This document shows, piece by piece, positions 10,265-22,997 of a DNA stretch of 64,000 nt. The DNA is from Amorphophallus konjac (lineage: Eukaryota > Streptophyta > Magnoliopsida > Alismatales > Araceae), in contig CM040128.1 in assembly GCA_022559845.1 (NCBI GenBank), positions 223,247,643-223,311,642 of the forward strand, written 5' to 3'. A program made the translations under genes and the position numbers. The stretch's first letter is position 1. Each line of letters begins with the position of its first letter. The notes beneath the pieces are model-generated. The model saw only the letters and a program-made list of their open reading frames with translations. It had not been told where the DNA came from and searched no databases.

Positions 10265-12623
10265 TGTTGGCCCAGACTAGATGGCGGACAAGAAGGGGGG
10301 TTGAATTGTCCCCTTTGGCTAGATGGCGGATTTTAAAAACTTTCTAAACTGATCACGGTGGAATTAAAATTAACTACATTAATTAGCATAAACAACCATG
10401 AGATTTAACAGGATGCTCTCAATCTTTCCGATCTCACACGGATATGCAATGCAGAGAACGAGTTACCTGTGCTCAAATACAAATAGCAGAGGTAGCAGTG
10501 TGTGGTGGAGTAGTGAATAAAAATTTATAAATCTACCTGTGAATGGAGATAGGAGAAATGGACAATCGCACAGGCATTCACAAAGGACACGGAGATTTTT
10601 AGGTGGTTCGGGACCAAGACGGGCTCCCTACATCCACCCCTCACCCAACCGGGTGAGGTTTCACTACACGCTACTTTCGTAGCAACACGGGGACGAACCC
10701 CAACCACACACACACGCTGCTTCCGCAGCAATGTCCACACACGGGGAAAACCCCCAACACGCTGCCACCCCAGCACACACCCATACACAGAATCGGGGAA
10801 CACACCCCAGACACTCAAACCACACGAAGTCGCAGCTCCGTCTACACATAACCAACCACAGAAAAAACTTTCCCACAATAAAGTCACACAGACGGAGATG
10901 CAGCTCCGTCTACACACGACAATATTCCAAGTTTGACAAATTGAAAAGATATACAATGACCGCCCAAGATATTAATCTATCCTCAACAAAAAGGATGGAA
11001 ACCCTTGTAAATCGAAAGTGGATGAATCAAAAAGATGGAAACAAGATGCAACAATAAATCTCCATGAGTAGAGGGAGGTTGTAGAAGATCTTCTCTTATC
11101 CCCAAGTAGGAGGGTAGCCGGATGTCGACGATGAGAACGTCCACGCGTTCATCTTTTCATTCCGCTCCTTTCTTCCTTCTATCACGATTGCAAACTCCTC
11201 CTGGATGTAGATGATCTCCACGTTTTTCTTCAGCTCCACTCCTTTCCCTCTTCTTCTTTTCCTACAAGATAGAACAAGGTAAGCACTTTAAGGTTCACAC
11301 CCTTCAAATTCGGAGGTCATAATGAGATATATAGATGTAAGACCAAAAGACCAAAAAACCCCTTGCAAAACAACCCTAACATGTACATTAGTAACCCAAG
11401 GGCATGTGGGTAAAATTTCAGCCCATTTGGAGTCCATTTGGTTGGGTTTCGGTGGCCCACGAAAATCCCGCGCGGACCTGCGAAACAGGGGGGGTCGACC
11501 CACTTTCAGAGGGGGGTCGACCCACTAGGCAGACAGAATCTGTTTACTGCAGATTTTTACAGGGGGGTCGACCCACTTTGTGAGGGGGGTCGACCTACTT
11601 TCAGACAGGGTGATGTTTACCCCGTTTTCAGCCCAGGGGACGACCCATTGAGTGGGGGGTCGACCCATTGACCTTGAAACATTAAAAACTGATATTTTAA
11701 AGCATTCCTAATGATCTAAAAGTCCACCCAAATGTAACCAACCATGAATTAGATCAAAAGTAAATTCTTACCATGTCTCCATAGATTTCTGAACATAAAT
11801 GAACCTGCATCTCTAGAAAATCAAATTCATGTTGTGCTTTGATCCACACATTTCCAAACCACATTTGAAAGCATGATATCCCAAAAGAATTGACATGCAT
11901 TTGAGGATATTGAAAGCACCATTTAATCAACACTAGATCTCATAATGCATGTAATTCAATGCTTATGAAATACTTATCTCCATGGCATTTCTTCACATGT
12001 GATTTCTCTATCAACCTGTATTAAGAACTGTTAGAATACAACCATATATCAAGATGAATCTAGCAATACCAACCCATAAGACCACAAACTTTCATTCCAT
12101 AACAAGTTCAACATGAAAGCCTCAATTTCAGTTCAAATATCATTCATGCCTCATTAAATTCAATTGCAATCTAAGGCATGTTGAGCAATTTGAGTTCAAC
12201 TAAATCACACATGGACCTCATGAGCTGTCCATAGGAAGACAAACCAATTTGATTAGATATATAGCCATTTCACTATCAACTCAAGGAAGCCCATTCTCTA
12301 CACAAGTCCCACATTTCAAATATGATTCAAGCAAGCTTCACATGAATTCAATTTCAAACCAAGACAGTCAAGTTCAGTCCAAAAGTTTCAATTTCAGTCT
12401 TCTCTTATCAAAATTGATTCAGCATGGAAAATCCAATTCTAATATAGTTCAATCATTCAAAGTTCAGTCTTATAAATTCATGTTCAGTCAAGAGCAATCA
12501 ATCTGAACTCAATTTATTCAACCAGTCATTTAGAATCACTTCTATTCATATCCAAGCCACACAATATATTATGATCATCAAAACCATTATCAAAGACAAA
12601 GAGGGAGCGCCACGAACCTAACA
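10265..12623 (-). repeat. LTR-A2
   Basis: 2359 bp, serving as 5' LTR of unit 1 and 3' LTR of unit 2. TATA at about 11329, GTCGAC repeats at 11487-11670. It ends CTAACA instead of CCAACA, so its inner terminus is mutated. It shares 'catgcctcattaaattc' (12145-12161) with A3 but 'cccatacacagaatc' and the CAGACAC variant (about 10779-10815) with A1, so it is mosaic. Confidence 0.92.
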
Positions 12624-13428
12624 ATCTCCCCCTTTTTGATGATGATAATATATTGTGGCAATCCACAACTCTCTCTCCCCCTTTGACATTATCAAAAAGT
12701 GGGGGTTAAGATGACAAATGTGAGATTTCAGCATGAATGAAATAGAATGAAATATCAATGGCACACGAACCCAGCAATGACCGACCATTTTGGGAAGGTG
12801 TGTGAACCATGAAGACCATGCAAGAAATGACATTTGATGTGCATGTATGTAAGGTGACAAAATTACATGCAAATGCTCAATCAATTGAATTTTGTTTAAG
12901 ATTATATGCAAGATGACCAAACTTTGCACAAGTTGCTAAAAGCATATTATTCTCCCCAATTGTCAAGAGCAAAAATCAGCTGACAATGGGTTATTTAACA
13001 TGTTATTTGAAAGTATAAGCTAAAGATGCATCAAGATGAAGTGTGATATGAACAAACTGAATCAAGTAGTCAAGCATTCAAGCATGCATAATAAGATATA
13101 GACTCATGCAAGTCCCTTCGGGACGGGTGTAAGGATTATGCAATCGATAATAGAACATGATGTGCATGTACAATACTAAGAAGGTCGTGCTTACATAAAT
13201 AAGTACTGCACAAACCATGATAAGCGACAGATTCATAAGGAACATTCAAACAATCAAACGCAAGGTGCAAATGTGAAGATTGAGCAATGAAGTTCAAGTC
13301 AATATGGAAAATCAGATTTTCTAAAGAACACTACAACGTACTTATCATCCATACACTTTCAACACAATGCTCGACTATAGGTAGCTACGTATGACCCAAA
13401 AAAAAAAATTTTTAAGTACTATAAATGG

Positions 13429-13670
13429 TGTGACTAACCTTTTGACACAAGTCATGCCTTTTGTTTCAGGGGCAATTCCCGGTTACTCAATTTCGTCACT
13501 TTTTATGATGTGGATGAGACACTTTTCGACGCGAGTTGTATCCTTTATCTCAGGGACACTTCCCGGCTACTCGGTGGCAAATCACACTTATTTTAGTGTG
13601 GATTAGTTTCTCCTTTCGACGCGAGTTTCCTCCTTTATTTCAGGGGGGATTCCCGGCTACTCGGATCCAT
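13429..13670 (-). ncRNA. Triple stem module, internal region 2
   Basis: Same three-module organisation. In module 3 the inner stem is UGCC/GGCA around a CUGAAACAAAA loop, still paired although the sequence differs slightly from region 1. Confidence 0.55.
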
Positions 13671-14060
13671 GTTCCACTTATACGACTTTTTGGTGGGGTA
13701 AACAACTTTTTCCTCACGAGACATGTGTATTTCATGTAGAGAATCAAAAGTCCTTAAAAGTGTAGAGTAGAAAATCACAATCCTTATTAAATTGAATCAT
13801 TATCTCAAAAAGGTGCATTTTGTGTGGGTGGTTGTTTTGAATATAAGATATGAATTAGTTTCATCATAGTAATGTCTCTCCCTAAATGTATGCACGGTTA
13901 TAAAAAATCTCCCCCTTAATATATGCCATGTAACAAACATGTCTAAATCAATGCAATTTCGTTTAGCAAAGGATGAGTCATAGAAGGAGTCAAAGAAGGT
14001 GGGTGTATTTTATATACAATCAAGCATGCTTTGTAATGGATTTTTCACGCAGGTTGATTA

Positions 14061-14164
14061 TCGGTACGTGGCGGAGTATATAGGTCCGAAGACCACCTCA
14101 CGCATAGTGAAGGCTTCCGGATGGATGTAATCCACCCTTCCACTAACACCACTTTATATACCGA
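14061..14164 (-). ncRNA. Cloverleaf-like RNA motif, internal region 2
   Basis: UCGGUA/UACCGA closing stem and all three inner hairpins retained. One change (CAUGUACCGA to CACGUACCGA) lies outside the stems. Confidence 0.6.
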
Positions 14165-14804
14165 ATAACCATGGCATTCAAGCACAAAAGTATGCAATGA
14201 TATGTAAGTATATGCATGTAACTTGAAGAACTGATTGAAAAGTTATTCCTATTCACAAGTATGCAAAGATGAATTGTTATTTGCATGATGTAAGTAAAAG
14301 AGTGAGGGACACTATGCATAGGCAAAAGCATTCAAACCTAAATTGTTATTTGCAAAATGTGTAGAAAAGAGTGTTAAACTCATCTAGGCATGAAGCTTAC
14401 AAGATCTCATGATTTCAGAAGTTGAGAAAATCAATGACACAGAAATGCAACTTTTTAATATCAAGATTTTTCTTCAAACTCACATTTCACTTTTTCAGAG
14501 TTTTTCAAAAAGACCTAAGCAAGATTAATTTCAAAGCCAAGGATTTGACTTCTATTCAGAAATATGGAAATTAGCAAGCATGAACTGTCATTCTGAAGGT
14601 GAAGTTGCAATTAGAAGCACGATGTATTTCACAAACTTCAACCTCTTACCTGAGTTGAATAATTCAAAAAACAGCCAATGTACCAAATTCATTATCAAAA
14701 GAGCTCATTATTTCTCTTGCCTTGAAGGGTTTTTATTTGTCATCTAGTTCTTCCTCCTCAAGGCACCCCTGCAAGATAAATTTTCATTTTGGAGTTTTGG
14801 GTAC

Positions 14805-16562
14805 TCAAGCCATCTTGGGTCCCGAGGGGTTAGTCCTAGCATGAACAATTGATTTTCTATATCGCCTAGCCTGCCAATCATCATCCAATCTCATAGTAGA
14901 ACAGTCATCCATAGAATGACCATTCACACCACAATAAAAACAATTAGAGAGTTTTCTTTTCATGAACCAATTGTCATCAGTTTTCATTAAATCACAGTTA
15001 TCCATCTTGTGTCCACGTTTACCACAATAAAGACACGAAAAGTTTCTTTTCATGGACCACTCATCATCATTTTTCTTAGTGAAGCAATTTTCAAAGACAT
15101 GACCAAGTAACCCACAATAGTAACAATGAGTGTTGAGGTTTTTCATTGTGGATTTCTCATGATCTTTGGAACCATTATCATTTTCCACTCTAGATTTTAA
15201 AGCCACATCATCATCAAACTTCATTAAAAAATAATCATACATTTCGTGGCCAAATTTTCCACAATAGTCACAAAAGACAATCCTTCTTTTTCTTGGTGCA
15301 TGAACATGTTTAACGATTGAAGTCTTTTCATGCACATAAGAGCATTCAACAATATCTTTTTATTTTTCATTTTCTTTATCACACGAATACAAAGATTTAT
15401 TTAAGGTCTTGATTTCATTTTGTAGATTCAAGATTTGTAAATGAGAATCTGCAATCTCTTGTTCACATGAAACAATTTTCTCATTTAACAAGGAATTGAC
15501 GATTTTGTAACTTGCGACATCTTGTTCTAAAACATGAGAATTTTGATGATCATCAATAATCACACTTTTTCCTTTTTCAACCTTTTCAAGATTTTTCAAT
15601 CTACTCTCAAGCAATGAAATTTGAATCAGCAAAGCACTATTTTCATTTTGGAGTTTTTCAAATGAATTTTTGTTCATAGAAGTGTGTTCAAGTTCATTCA
15701 TTTGAAGACTCGCATTTTGACCAACCATTCTACCCATTGTTTTATTGTTTTCAAATTTGTCATTCAAATTCCTGAAGCCTTCTATTTCCTTCCTAAGTTC
15801 CTCCAGTTCATTTGTCTTGTCAACATTCAGATTTACTTTTCCTTATTCCAAAAGGACTTTTTCAGACAGAGAGTTGTTTAATATTTTCAGATTCTTATTA
15901 TCTTTCTCAATGAGTTGAAATTCTGAAATTTTATCCTGTAAAGATTTATTTTCAGATTTCAGATTTACAATCGATTCTTTGAGTTCTTCTTCAACAAGCA
16001 TGTGAGATTCAATTGATTTTTCATGCTCAATGCATTTTTCACAAGTGAAATCATTAACATGAATGTTTTCAATTTTCTTTCTCAATTTTCTATTTTCAGA
16101 TTTAATCCTCTTGTATCTGTCAAACAATTCATCATAAGCATCCATTAATTCATCATAACTAAGCTCATCTTCCTCATCGAAGTCAGAGTTTACCTTAGAA
16201 CTTCCCTCGCTTTGACGTTCATCGTCGTTGTTTGCCACGAGGCACTCATCAACACTATTTTCTTTCTGAGCTTTGATTAGCTCATCCCAAATTTATTTTG
16301 CTGACCTATAAGAGGAGATAAATGAAAACTGATTAGAGTCTAGGGCAGCCTTAAGAGCATTCAGAACAAAAAGATTATCAGAGTTCATCTTCCTATGTTC
16401 ATAGGTCCATCTTGACTCATTTTTTGGTAAAACATGAGGACCATGAGTAATTAATTTCATAAGCTTAGGATCAATACCAGAAATCCAAATGGTGAATTTT
16501 CCAATCCAAGATACATAATCAAAACCATCAAAGACAGGAACGGAATTCAGATTAGCCATCAT
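14805..16562 (-). pseudogene. Array A gag, unit 2
   Basis: Same Gag as unit 1, start at 16562, and the most broken of the three. It has the shared TAA (16293-16295), a Lys-to-stop at 15843-15845 beside a 3-bp deletion, a Gln-to-stop at 15360-15362, and a Trp-to-stop at 14805-14807 in the terminal W-V-P-K motif. Knuckle 1 has Tyr for its last Cys, but knuckle 2 keeps its Cys, unlike units 1 and 3. The coiled coil and the other knuckles are readable between the breaks. Confidence 0.85.
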
Positions 16563-16613
16563 AAAAACATCGTTTCTCTTAGACTGCAAGGTCCGCTAAA
16601 AAATCAGAGACTC

Positions 16614-16626
16614 GACTCTGATACCA
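16614..16626 (-). other. Primer-binding site, unit 2 (one mismatch)
   Basis: TGGTATCAGAGTC, one change from the sites of units 1 and 3, adjacent to LTR-A3. Weaker pairing to initiator-Met tRNA would be expected. Confidence 0.85.
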
Positions 16627-16628
16627 AT

Positions 16629-18986
16629 TGTTGGCCTAGACTAGATGGCGGACAAGAAGGGGGGTTGAATTGTCCCCTTTGGCTAGATGGCGGATTTTAA
16701 AAACTTTCTAAACTGATCACGGTGGAATTAAAATTAACTACGTTAATTAGCATAAACAACCATGAGATTTAACAGGATGCTCTCAATCTTTCCGATCTCA
16801 CACGGATATGCAATGCAGAGAACGAGTTAACTGTGCTCAAATACAAATAGCAGAGGTAGCAGTGTGTAGTGGAGTAGTGAATAAAAATCTATAAATCTAC
16901 CTGTGAATGGAGATAGGAGAAATGGACAATCGCACAGGCATTCACAAAGGACACGGAGATTTTTAGGTGGTTCGGGACCAAGACAGGTTCCCAACGTCCA
17001 CCCGTCACCCAACCGGGTGAGGTTTCACTACACGCTACTTTCGTAGCAACACGGGGACGAACCCCAACCACACACACACGCTGCTTCAGCAGCAATGTCC
17101 ACACACGGGGAAAACCCCCAACACGCTGCCACCGCAGCATACACCCACACACAGAATCGGGGAACACACCCCGGAAACTCAAACCACACGAAGTCACAGC
17201 TCCGTCTACACATAACCAACCACAGAAAAAACTTTCCCACAATAAAGTCACACACACGGAGACGCAGCTCCGTCTACACACGACAATATTCCAAGTTTGA
17301 CAAATTGAAGAGATATACAATGACCGCCCAAGATATTAATCTATCCTCAACAAAAAGGATGGAAACCCTTGTAAATCAGAAGTGGATGAATCAAAAAGAT
17401 GGAAACAAGATGCAACAATAAATCTCCATGAGTAGAGGGAGGTTGTAGAAGATCTTCTCTTATCCCCAAGTCGGAGGGTAGCCGGATGTCGACGATGAGA
17501 ACGTCCACGCGTTCGTCTTTTCGTTCCGCTCCTTTCTTCCTTCTATCACGATTGCAAACTCCTCCTGGATGTAGATGATCTCCACATTTTTCTTCAGCTC
17601 CACTCCTTTCCCTCTTCTTCTTTTCCTACAAGATAGAACAAGGTAAGCACTTTAGGGTTCACACCCTTCAAATTCGGAGGTAATAATGAGATATATAGAT
17701 GTGAGACCAAAAGACCAAAAAACCCCTTGCAAAACAACCCTAACATGTACATTAGTAACCCAATGGCATGTGGGTAAAATTTCAGCCCATTTGGAGTCCA
17801 TTTGGTTTGGTTTCGGTGGCCCACGAAAATCCCGCGCGGACCTGCGAAACAGGGGAGGTCGACCCACTTTCAGAGGGGGGTCGACCCACTTGGCAGACAG
17901 AATCTGTTTACTGCAGATTTTTACAGGGGGGTCGACCCACTTTGTGAGGGGGTCGACCCACTTTCAGACAGGGTGATGTTTACCCCGTTTTCAGCCCAGG
18001 GGATGACCCATTGAGTGGGGGATCAACCCATTGACCTTGAAACATTAAAAACTGATATTTTAAAGCATTCCTAATGATCTAAAAGTCCACCCAAATGTAA
18101 CCAACCATGAATTAGATCAAAAGTAAATTCTTACCATGTCTCCATAGATTTCTGAACATAAATGAACCTGCATCTCTAGAAAATCAAATTCATGTTGTGC
18201 TTTGATCCACACATTTCCAAACCACATTTGAAAGCATGATATCCCAAAAGAATTGACATGCATTTGAGGATATTGAAAGCACCATTTAATCAACACTAGA
18301 TCTCATAATGCATGTAATTCAATGCTTATGAAATACTTATCTCCATGGCATTTCTTCACATGTGATTTCTCTATCAACCTGTATTAAGAAGTGTTAGAAT
18401 ACAACCATATATCAAGATGAATCTAGCAATACCAACCCATCAGACCACAAGCTTTCATTCCATAACAAGTTCAGCATGAAAGCCTCAATTTCAGTTCAAA
18501 TATCATTCATGCCTCATTAAATTCAATTGCAATCTAAGGCATGTTGAACAATTTGAGTTCAACTAAATCACACATGGACCTCATGAGCTGTCCATAGGAA
18601 GACAAACCAATTTGATTAGATATATAGCCATTTCACTATCAACTCAAGGAAGCCCATTCTCTACACAAGTCCCACATTTCAAATATGATTCAAGCAAGCT
18701 TTACATGAATTCTATTTCAAACCAAGACAGTCAAGTTTAGTCCAAAAGTTCCAATTTCAGTCTTCTCTTATAAAAATTGATTCAGCATAGAAAACCCAAT
18801 TCTAATATAGTTCAATCATTCAAAGTTCAGTCTTATAAATTCATGTTCAGTCAAGAGCAATCAATCTGAACTCCATTTATTCAACTAGTCATTTAGAATC
18901 ACTTCTATTCATATCCAAGCCACACAATATATTGTGATCATCAAAATCATTATCAAAGACAAAGAGGGAGCGCCACGAACCCAACA
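16629..18986 (-). repeat. LTR-A3
   Basis: 2358 bp, between units 2 and 3. TATA near 17693, GTCGAC repeats 17853-18030 with the last ones decayed (GATGACCC, GATCAACCC). Its start reads TGTTGGCCTAG instead of TGTTGGCCCAG. It shares the 3-bp deletion variant near 18511 with A2 and the 'cccacacacag' variant near 17145 with A4. Confidence 0.92.
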
Positions 18987-19793
18987 ATCTCCCCCTTTTT
19001 GACGATGACAATATATTGTGACAATCCACAACTCTCTCTCCCCCTTTGACATTATCAAAAAGTGGGGGTTAAGATGACAAATGTGAGATTTCAGCATGAA
19101 TGAAAGAGAATGAAATATCAATGGCACACGAACCCAGCAATGACCGACCATTTTGGGAAGGTGTGTGAACCATGAAGACCATGCAAGGAATGACATTTGA
19201 TGTGCATGTATGTAAGGTGACAAAATTATATGCAAATGCTCAATCAATTGAATTTTGTTCAAGATTATATGCAAGATGACCAAACTTTGCACAAGTTGCT
19301 AAAAGCATATTATTCTCCCCAATTGTTAAGAGCAAAAATCAGCTGACAATGGGTTATTTAACCTGTTATTTGCAAGGATAAGCTAAAGATGCATCAAGAT
19401 GAAGTGTGATATGAACAAACTGAATCAAGCAGTCAAGCATTCAAGCATGCATAATAAGATATAGACTCATGCAAGTCCCTTCGGGGCGGGTGTAAGGATT
19501 ATACAATCGATAATAGAACATGATGTGCATGTACAATACTAAGAAGGTCGTGCTTACATAAATAAGTACAGCACAAAGCATGATAAGCGACATATTCATA
19601 AGGAACATTCAAAAAATCAAACCCAAGGTGCAAATGTGAAGATTGAGCAATGAAGTTCAAGTCAATATGGAAAATCAGATTTTCTAAAGAACACTACAAC
19701 GTACTTATCATCCATACACTTTCAACACAATGCTCGACTATAGGTAGCTACGTACGACCCAAAAAAAAAATTTTTTTTTAAGTACTATAAATG

Positions 19794-20036
19794 GTGTGAC
19801 TAACCTTTTGACACGAGTCATGCCTTTTGTTTCAGGGGCAATTCCCGGTTACTCAATTTCGTCACTTTTTATGATGTGGATGAGACACTTTTCGACGCGA
19901 GTTGTATCCTTTGTCTCAGGGACACTTCCCGGCTACTCGGTGGCAAATCACACTTATTTTAGTGTGGATTAGTTTCTCCTTTCGACGCGAGTTTCCTCCT
20001 TTATTTCAGGGGGGATTCCCGGCTACTCGGATCCAT
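19794..20036 (-). ncRNA. Triple stem module, internal region 3
   Basis: As in region 2: three modules with CGAGU/ACUCG outer pairing, and an ACUUG variant in module 3. Confidence 0.55.
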
Positions 20037-20426
20037 GTTCCACTTATACGACTTTTTGGTGGGGTAAACAACTTTTTCCTCACGAGACATGTGTATTTCA
20101 TGTAGAGAATCAAAAGTCCTTAAAAGTGTAGAGTAGAAAATCACAATCCTTATTAAATTGAATCATTATCTCAAAAAGGTGCATTTTGTGTGGGTGGTTG
20201 TTTTGAATGTAAGATATGAATTAGTTTCATCATAGTAATGTCTCCCCCTAAATGTATGCACGGTTATAAAAAATCTCCCCATTAATATATGCCATGTAAC
20301 AAACATGTCTAAATCAATGCAATTTCGTTTAGCAAAGGATGAGTCATAGAAGGAGTCAAAGAAGGTGGGTGTATTTTATATACAATCAAGCATGCTTTGT
20401 AATGGATTTTTCACGCAGGTTGATTA

Positions 20427-20530
20427 TCGGTACGTGGCGGAGTATATAGGTCCAAAGATCACCTCACGCATAGTGAAGGCTTCCGGATGGATGTAATCCA
20501 CCCTTCCACTAACACCACTTTATATACCGA
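20427..20530 (-). ncRNA. Cloverleaf-like RNA motif, internal region 3
   Basis: The closing stem and hairpins I and II are intact. Hairpin III reads GAUC-UUUG-GACC, so the UUCG loop and one stem pair are altered in this copy. Confidence 0.55.
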
Positions 20531-21149
20531 ATAACCATGGCATTCAAGCACAAAAGTATGCAATGATATGTAAGTATATGCATGTAACTTGAAGAACTGA
20601 TTGAAAAGTTATTCCTATTCACAAGTATGCAAAGATGAATTGTTATTTGCATGATGTAAGTAAAAGAGTGAAGGACACTATGCACAGGCAAAAGCATTCA
20701 AACCTAAATTTTTATTTGCAAAATGTGTAGAAAAGAGTGTTAAACTCATCTAGGCATGAAGCTCACAAGATCTCATGATTTCAGAAGTTCAGAAAATCAA
20801 TGACACAGAAATGCAACTTTTTAATTTCAAGATTTTTCTTCAAACTCACATTTAACTTTTTCAGAGTTTTTCAAAAAGACCTAAGCAAGATTAATTTCAA
20901 AGCCAAGGATTTGACTTCTATTCAGAAATATGAAAATTAGCAAGCATGAACTGTCATTCTGAAGGTGAAGTTGCAATTAGAAGCACGATGTATTTCACAA
21001 ACTTCAACCTCTTACCTGAGTTGAATAATTCAAAAAACAGCCAATGTACCAAATTCATTATCAAAAGAGCTCATTATTTCTCTTGCCTTGAAGGGTTTTT
21101 ATTTGTCATCTAGTTCTTCCTCCTCAAGGCACCCCTGCAAGACAAATTT

Positions 21150-22931
21150 TTATTTTAGAGTTTTGGGTACCCAAGCCATCTTGGGTCCCGAGGAGTTAGT
21201 CATAGCATGAACAATTGATTTTCTATATCGCCTAGCATGCCAATCATCATCCAATCTCACAGTAGAACAGTCATCCATAGAATGACCATTCACACCACAA
21301 TAAAAATAATTAGAGAGTTTTCTTTTCATGAACCAATTGTCATCATTTTTCATTAAATCACAGTTATCCATCTTGTGTCCATGTTTACCACAATAATGAC
21401 ACAAAAAGTTTATTTTCATGGACCACTCATCATCATTTTTCTTAGTGAAGTAATTTTCAAAGACATGACCAAGTAACCCACAATAGTAACAATGAGTGTT
21501 GAGGTTTTTCATTGTGGATTTCTCATGATCTTTGGAACCATTATCATTTTCCACTCTAGATTTTAAAGCCACATCATCATCAAACTTCATTAAAAAACAA
21601 TCATACATTTCGTGGCCAAATTTTCCACAATAGTCACAAAAGACATTCCTTCTTTTTCTTGGTGCATGAACATGTTTAACGATTGAAGTCTTTTCATGCA
21701 CATAAGAGCATTCAACAATATCGTTTTGTTTTTCATTTTCTTTATCACCCGAATACAAAGATTTATTTAAGGTCTTGATTTCATTTTGTAGATTCAAGAT
21801 TTGTAAATGAGAATTGGCAATCTCTTGTTCACATGAAACAATTTTCTCATTTAACAAGGAATTGATGGTTTTGTAACTTGCGACATCTTGTTCTAGAACA
21901 TGAGAATTTTGATGATCATCAATAATCACACTTTTTCCTTTTTCAACCTTTTTAAGATTTTTCAATCTACTCTCAAGCAATGAAATTAGAATCAGCAAAG
22001 TACTATTTTCATTTTGGAGTTTTTCAAATGAATTTTTGTTCATAGAAGTGTGTTCAAGTTCATTCATTTGAAGACTCGCATTTTCACCAACCATTCTACC
22101 CATTGTTTCATTGTTTTCAAATTTGTCATTCAAATTCCTGAAGCCTTCTATTTCCTTCCTAAGTTCCTCCAGTTCATTTGTCTTGTCAACATTCAGATTT
22201 ACTTTTCCTTTTTCCAAAAGAAGGACTTTTTCAGACAGAGAGTTGTTCACTATTTTCAGCTTCTTATTATCTTTCTCAATGAGTTGAAATTCTGAAATTT
22301 TATCCTGTAAAGATTTGTTTTCAGATTTCAGATTTGCAATCGATTCTTTGAGTTCTTCTTCAACAAGCATGTGAGATTCAATTGATTTTTCATGCTCAAT
22401 GCATTTTTCACAAGTGAAATCATTAACATGAATGTTTTCAATTTTCTTTCTCAATTTTCTATTTTCAGATTTAATCCCCTTGTATCTGTCAAACAATTCA
22501 TCATAAACATCCATTAATTCATCATAACTAAGCTCATCTTCCTCATCGAAGTCAGAGTTTACCTTAGAACTTCCCTCGCTTTGACGTTCATCGTCGTTGT
22601 TTGCCACGAGGCACTCATCAACACTATTTTCTTTCTGAGCTTTGATTAGCTCATCCCAAATTTATTTTGCTGACCTATAAGAGGAGATAAATGAAAACTG
22701 ATTAGAGTCTAGGGCAGCCTTAAGAGCATTCAGAACAAAAAGATTATCAGAGTTCATCTTCCTATGTTCATCGGTCCATCTTGACTCATTTTTTGGTAAA
22801 ACATGAGGACCATGAGTAATTAATTTCATAAGCTTAGGATCAGTACCAGAAATCCAAATGGTGAATTTTCCAATCCAAGATACATAATCAAAACCATCAA
22901 AGACAGGAACGGAATTCAGATTAGCCATCAT
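21150..22931 (-). pseudogene. Array A gag, unit 3 (least damaged)
   Basis: Start at 22931. After the shared TAA (22662-22664) the rest is open for 485 residues (21150-22607), beginning at an ATG in M-A-N-N-D-D-E-R and covering the coiled coil and all four knuckle positions. Knuckle 2 has Tyr for its last Cys and knuckle 4 has Tyr for its first Cys. Two proteins (a short N-terminal Gag and a coiled-coil/knuckle protein) could be made if the internal ATG were used, but comparison with element C favours an inherited nonsense mutation. Confidence 0.85.
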
Positions 22932-22982
22932 AAAAAGAACGTTTCTCTTAGACCGTAAGGTCCGCTAAAAAATCAGAGACTG

Positions 22983-22995
22983 GGCTCTGATACCA
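22983..22995 (-). other. Primer-binding site, unit 3
   Basis: TGGTATCAGAGCC on minus, beside LTR-A4, which is therefore the 5' LTR of the whole array. Confidence 0.9.
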
Positions 22996-22997
22996 AT

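Larger units (their letters stand above)
12624..14804 (-). other. Array A internal region 2: PPT and 3' non-coding part
   Basis: PPT at 12624-12640, hairpin GTCCCGAAGGGAC about 13111-13123, triple module about 13429-13670, cloverleaf 14061-14164. Organised as region 1, with no coding function seen. It is closer in sequence to region 3 than to region 1 (for example GGGACACTTCCCGG and GGTGGGGTAAACAA, versus GGGACCCTTCCCGG and GGTAGGGTAAACAG). Confidence 0.8.
18987..21149 (-). other. Array A internal region 3: PPT and 3' non-coding part
   Basis: PPT at 18987-19003, hairpin near 19475-19487 (here GTCCCTTCGGGGC on plus, one stem pair broken), triple module 19794-20036, cloverleaf 20427-20530. No coding function seen. 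Confidence 0.8.
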
